16,138 nucleotides of DNA from NCBI GenBank assembly GCA_018658605.1, contig JABHUV010000087.1:1-16138 (forward strand), given 5' to 3'. The notes under the pieces were generated by a model. That model did no database searches. It had not been told where the DNA came from and saw only the letters and a program-made list of their open reading frames with translations. Made by a program: the position numbers and the translations under genes. Shown in pieces: positions 15,726 through 16,138 of this stretch; positions within the stretch are counted from its first letter, which is position 1, and each line of letters opens with the position of its first letter. Source of the DNA: Planctomycetaceae bacterium (GTDB lineage: Bacteria; Planctomycetota; Planctomycetia; Pirellulales; Pirellulaceae).

Positions 15726-16138
15726 ATGCGTGCTTTCCTTCCGTTGCTACTTCTGTTTGTTATACCTCCGATAACAAACGGTGCTCCGACACCGCCGCTG
15801 AATATTGCGGGCACCAGTGCCGTCGTCTACAAGACGATTGGTGAAATAACTTTGTATCTATATATTTTTAACCCCAAAGACCATCGCGCGTCAGATGTAC
15901 GACCTGCCGCCGTATTCTTTTTTGGGGGTGGATGGAACGGCGGGACACCTACCCAATTTGAACACCACTGTAGACACTTGGCTTCTCGGGGGATGGTTGC
16001 CATGGTTGCCGATTATCGAGTTAAGAACCGCCAGGGTACGTCCCCGAAGGAATGTGTGATGGACGGTAAATCTGCTATCCGTTGGATCCGCTTAAATGCT
16101 AATAAGCTGGGAGTCGATCCAAGTCGAATAGCTGCCGG
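15726..16138 (+). CDS. Secreted esterase-like alpha/beta hydrolase, N-terminal part
   Basis: The frame opens at ATG 15726 and runs off the right edge without a stop (137 codons seen). AAAGG lies 6 nt upstream of the start. A signal peptide (1 to about 20, RAFLPLLLLFVIPPITNGA) is followed by the first half of a carboxylesterase/BD-FAE-type alpha/beta hydrolase: the oxyanion loop reads FFFGGGWNGGTP (His of the usual HGGGW replaced by Phe), then an ASRGMVAMVADYRV strand with the DYR motif, a DGKSAIRWIRLNANKLGVDPSRIAAG helix and the strand leading into the nucleophile elbow. The catalytic Ser, expected a few residues past the edge in a G-G-S-A-G-G-like context, and the Asp and His are outside the window. 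Relatives of this type include carbohydrate esterases that remove acetyl or feruloyl groups, which would fit the sulfated-glycan setting. The substrate is not determined. Confidence 0.85.
   Translation, partial: MRAFLPLLLLFVIPPITNGAPTPPLNIAGTSAVVYKTIGEITLYLYIFNPKDHRASDVRPAAVFFFGGGWNGGTPTQFEHHCRHLASRGMVAMVADYRVKNRQGTSPKECVMDGKSAIRWIRLNANKLGVDPSRIAA

Overview
The window looks like a piece of a chromosome from a bacterium of the Planctomycetes–Verrucomicrobia group, most likely a marine planctomycete. The evidence is the high density of secreted Cys-type sulfatases, two secreted PQQ-like beta-propeller proteins of a kind common in these genomes, Sec signal peptides on most products, and scattered short transcription units with few strong ribosome binding sites. 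No rRNA, tRNA, transposase or CRISPR array was seen. The taxonomy is an inference from gene content only.

Layout. Left edge: C-terminal end of a + strand sulfatase (2-397), convergent with an unrecognised membrane-anchored protein (412-1149, -). A secreted five-bladed-propeller-like protein follows on + (1423-3228). It converges on the most striking gene, a single 4.8-kb reading frame (3290-8047, -) encoding three complete sulfatase domains in tandem behind one signal peptide, with a lectin-like beta-sandwich domain between the first and second. Upstream on the same strand is an iduronate-2-sulfatase-like gene (8209-9657). A divergent region with a promoter-like site overlapped by an inverted repeat (9658-9775) separates it from a membrane-anchored alpha/beta hydrolase (9776-10642, +). 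Next come three - strand genes: PQQ-like propeller 2 (13939-15531), a 348-bp gap, then sulfatase (12040-13590) and PQQ-like propeller 1 (10672-12021), the last two only 18 bp apart. At the right edge a secreted esterase-like alpha/beta hydrolase begins (15726 to the end, +) and runs out of the window.

How the genes may work together. Six sulfatase domains in four genes, each of the five visible active sites carrying the Cys-x-Pro-x-Arg formylglycine signature, together with a propeller protein that resembles glycan-active folds and an esterase-like hydrolase, point to extracellular or periplasmic stripping of sulfate and acyl groups from a sulfated polysaccharide or glycosaminoglycan. No formylglycine-generating enzyme, recognisable glycoside hydrolase or lyase, transporter or regulator is present, so maturation and backbone cleavage must be encoded elsewhere. 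The substrate cannot be named from the sequence.
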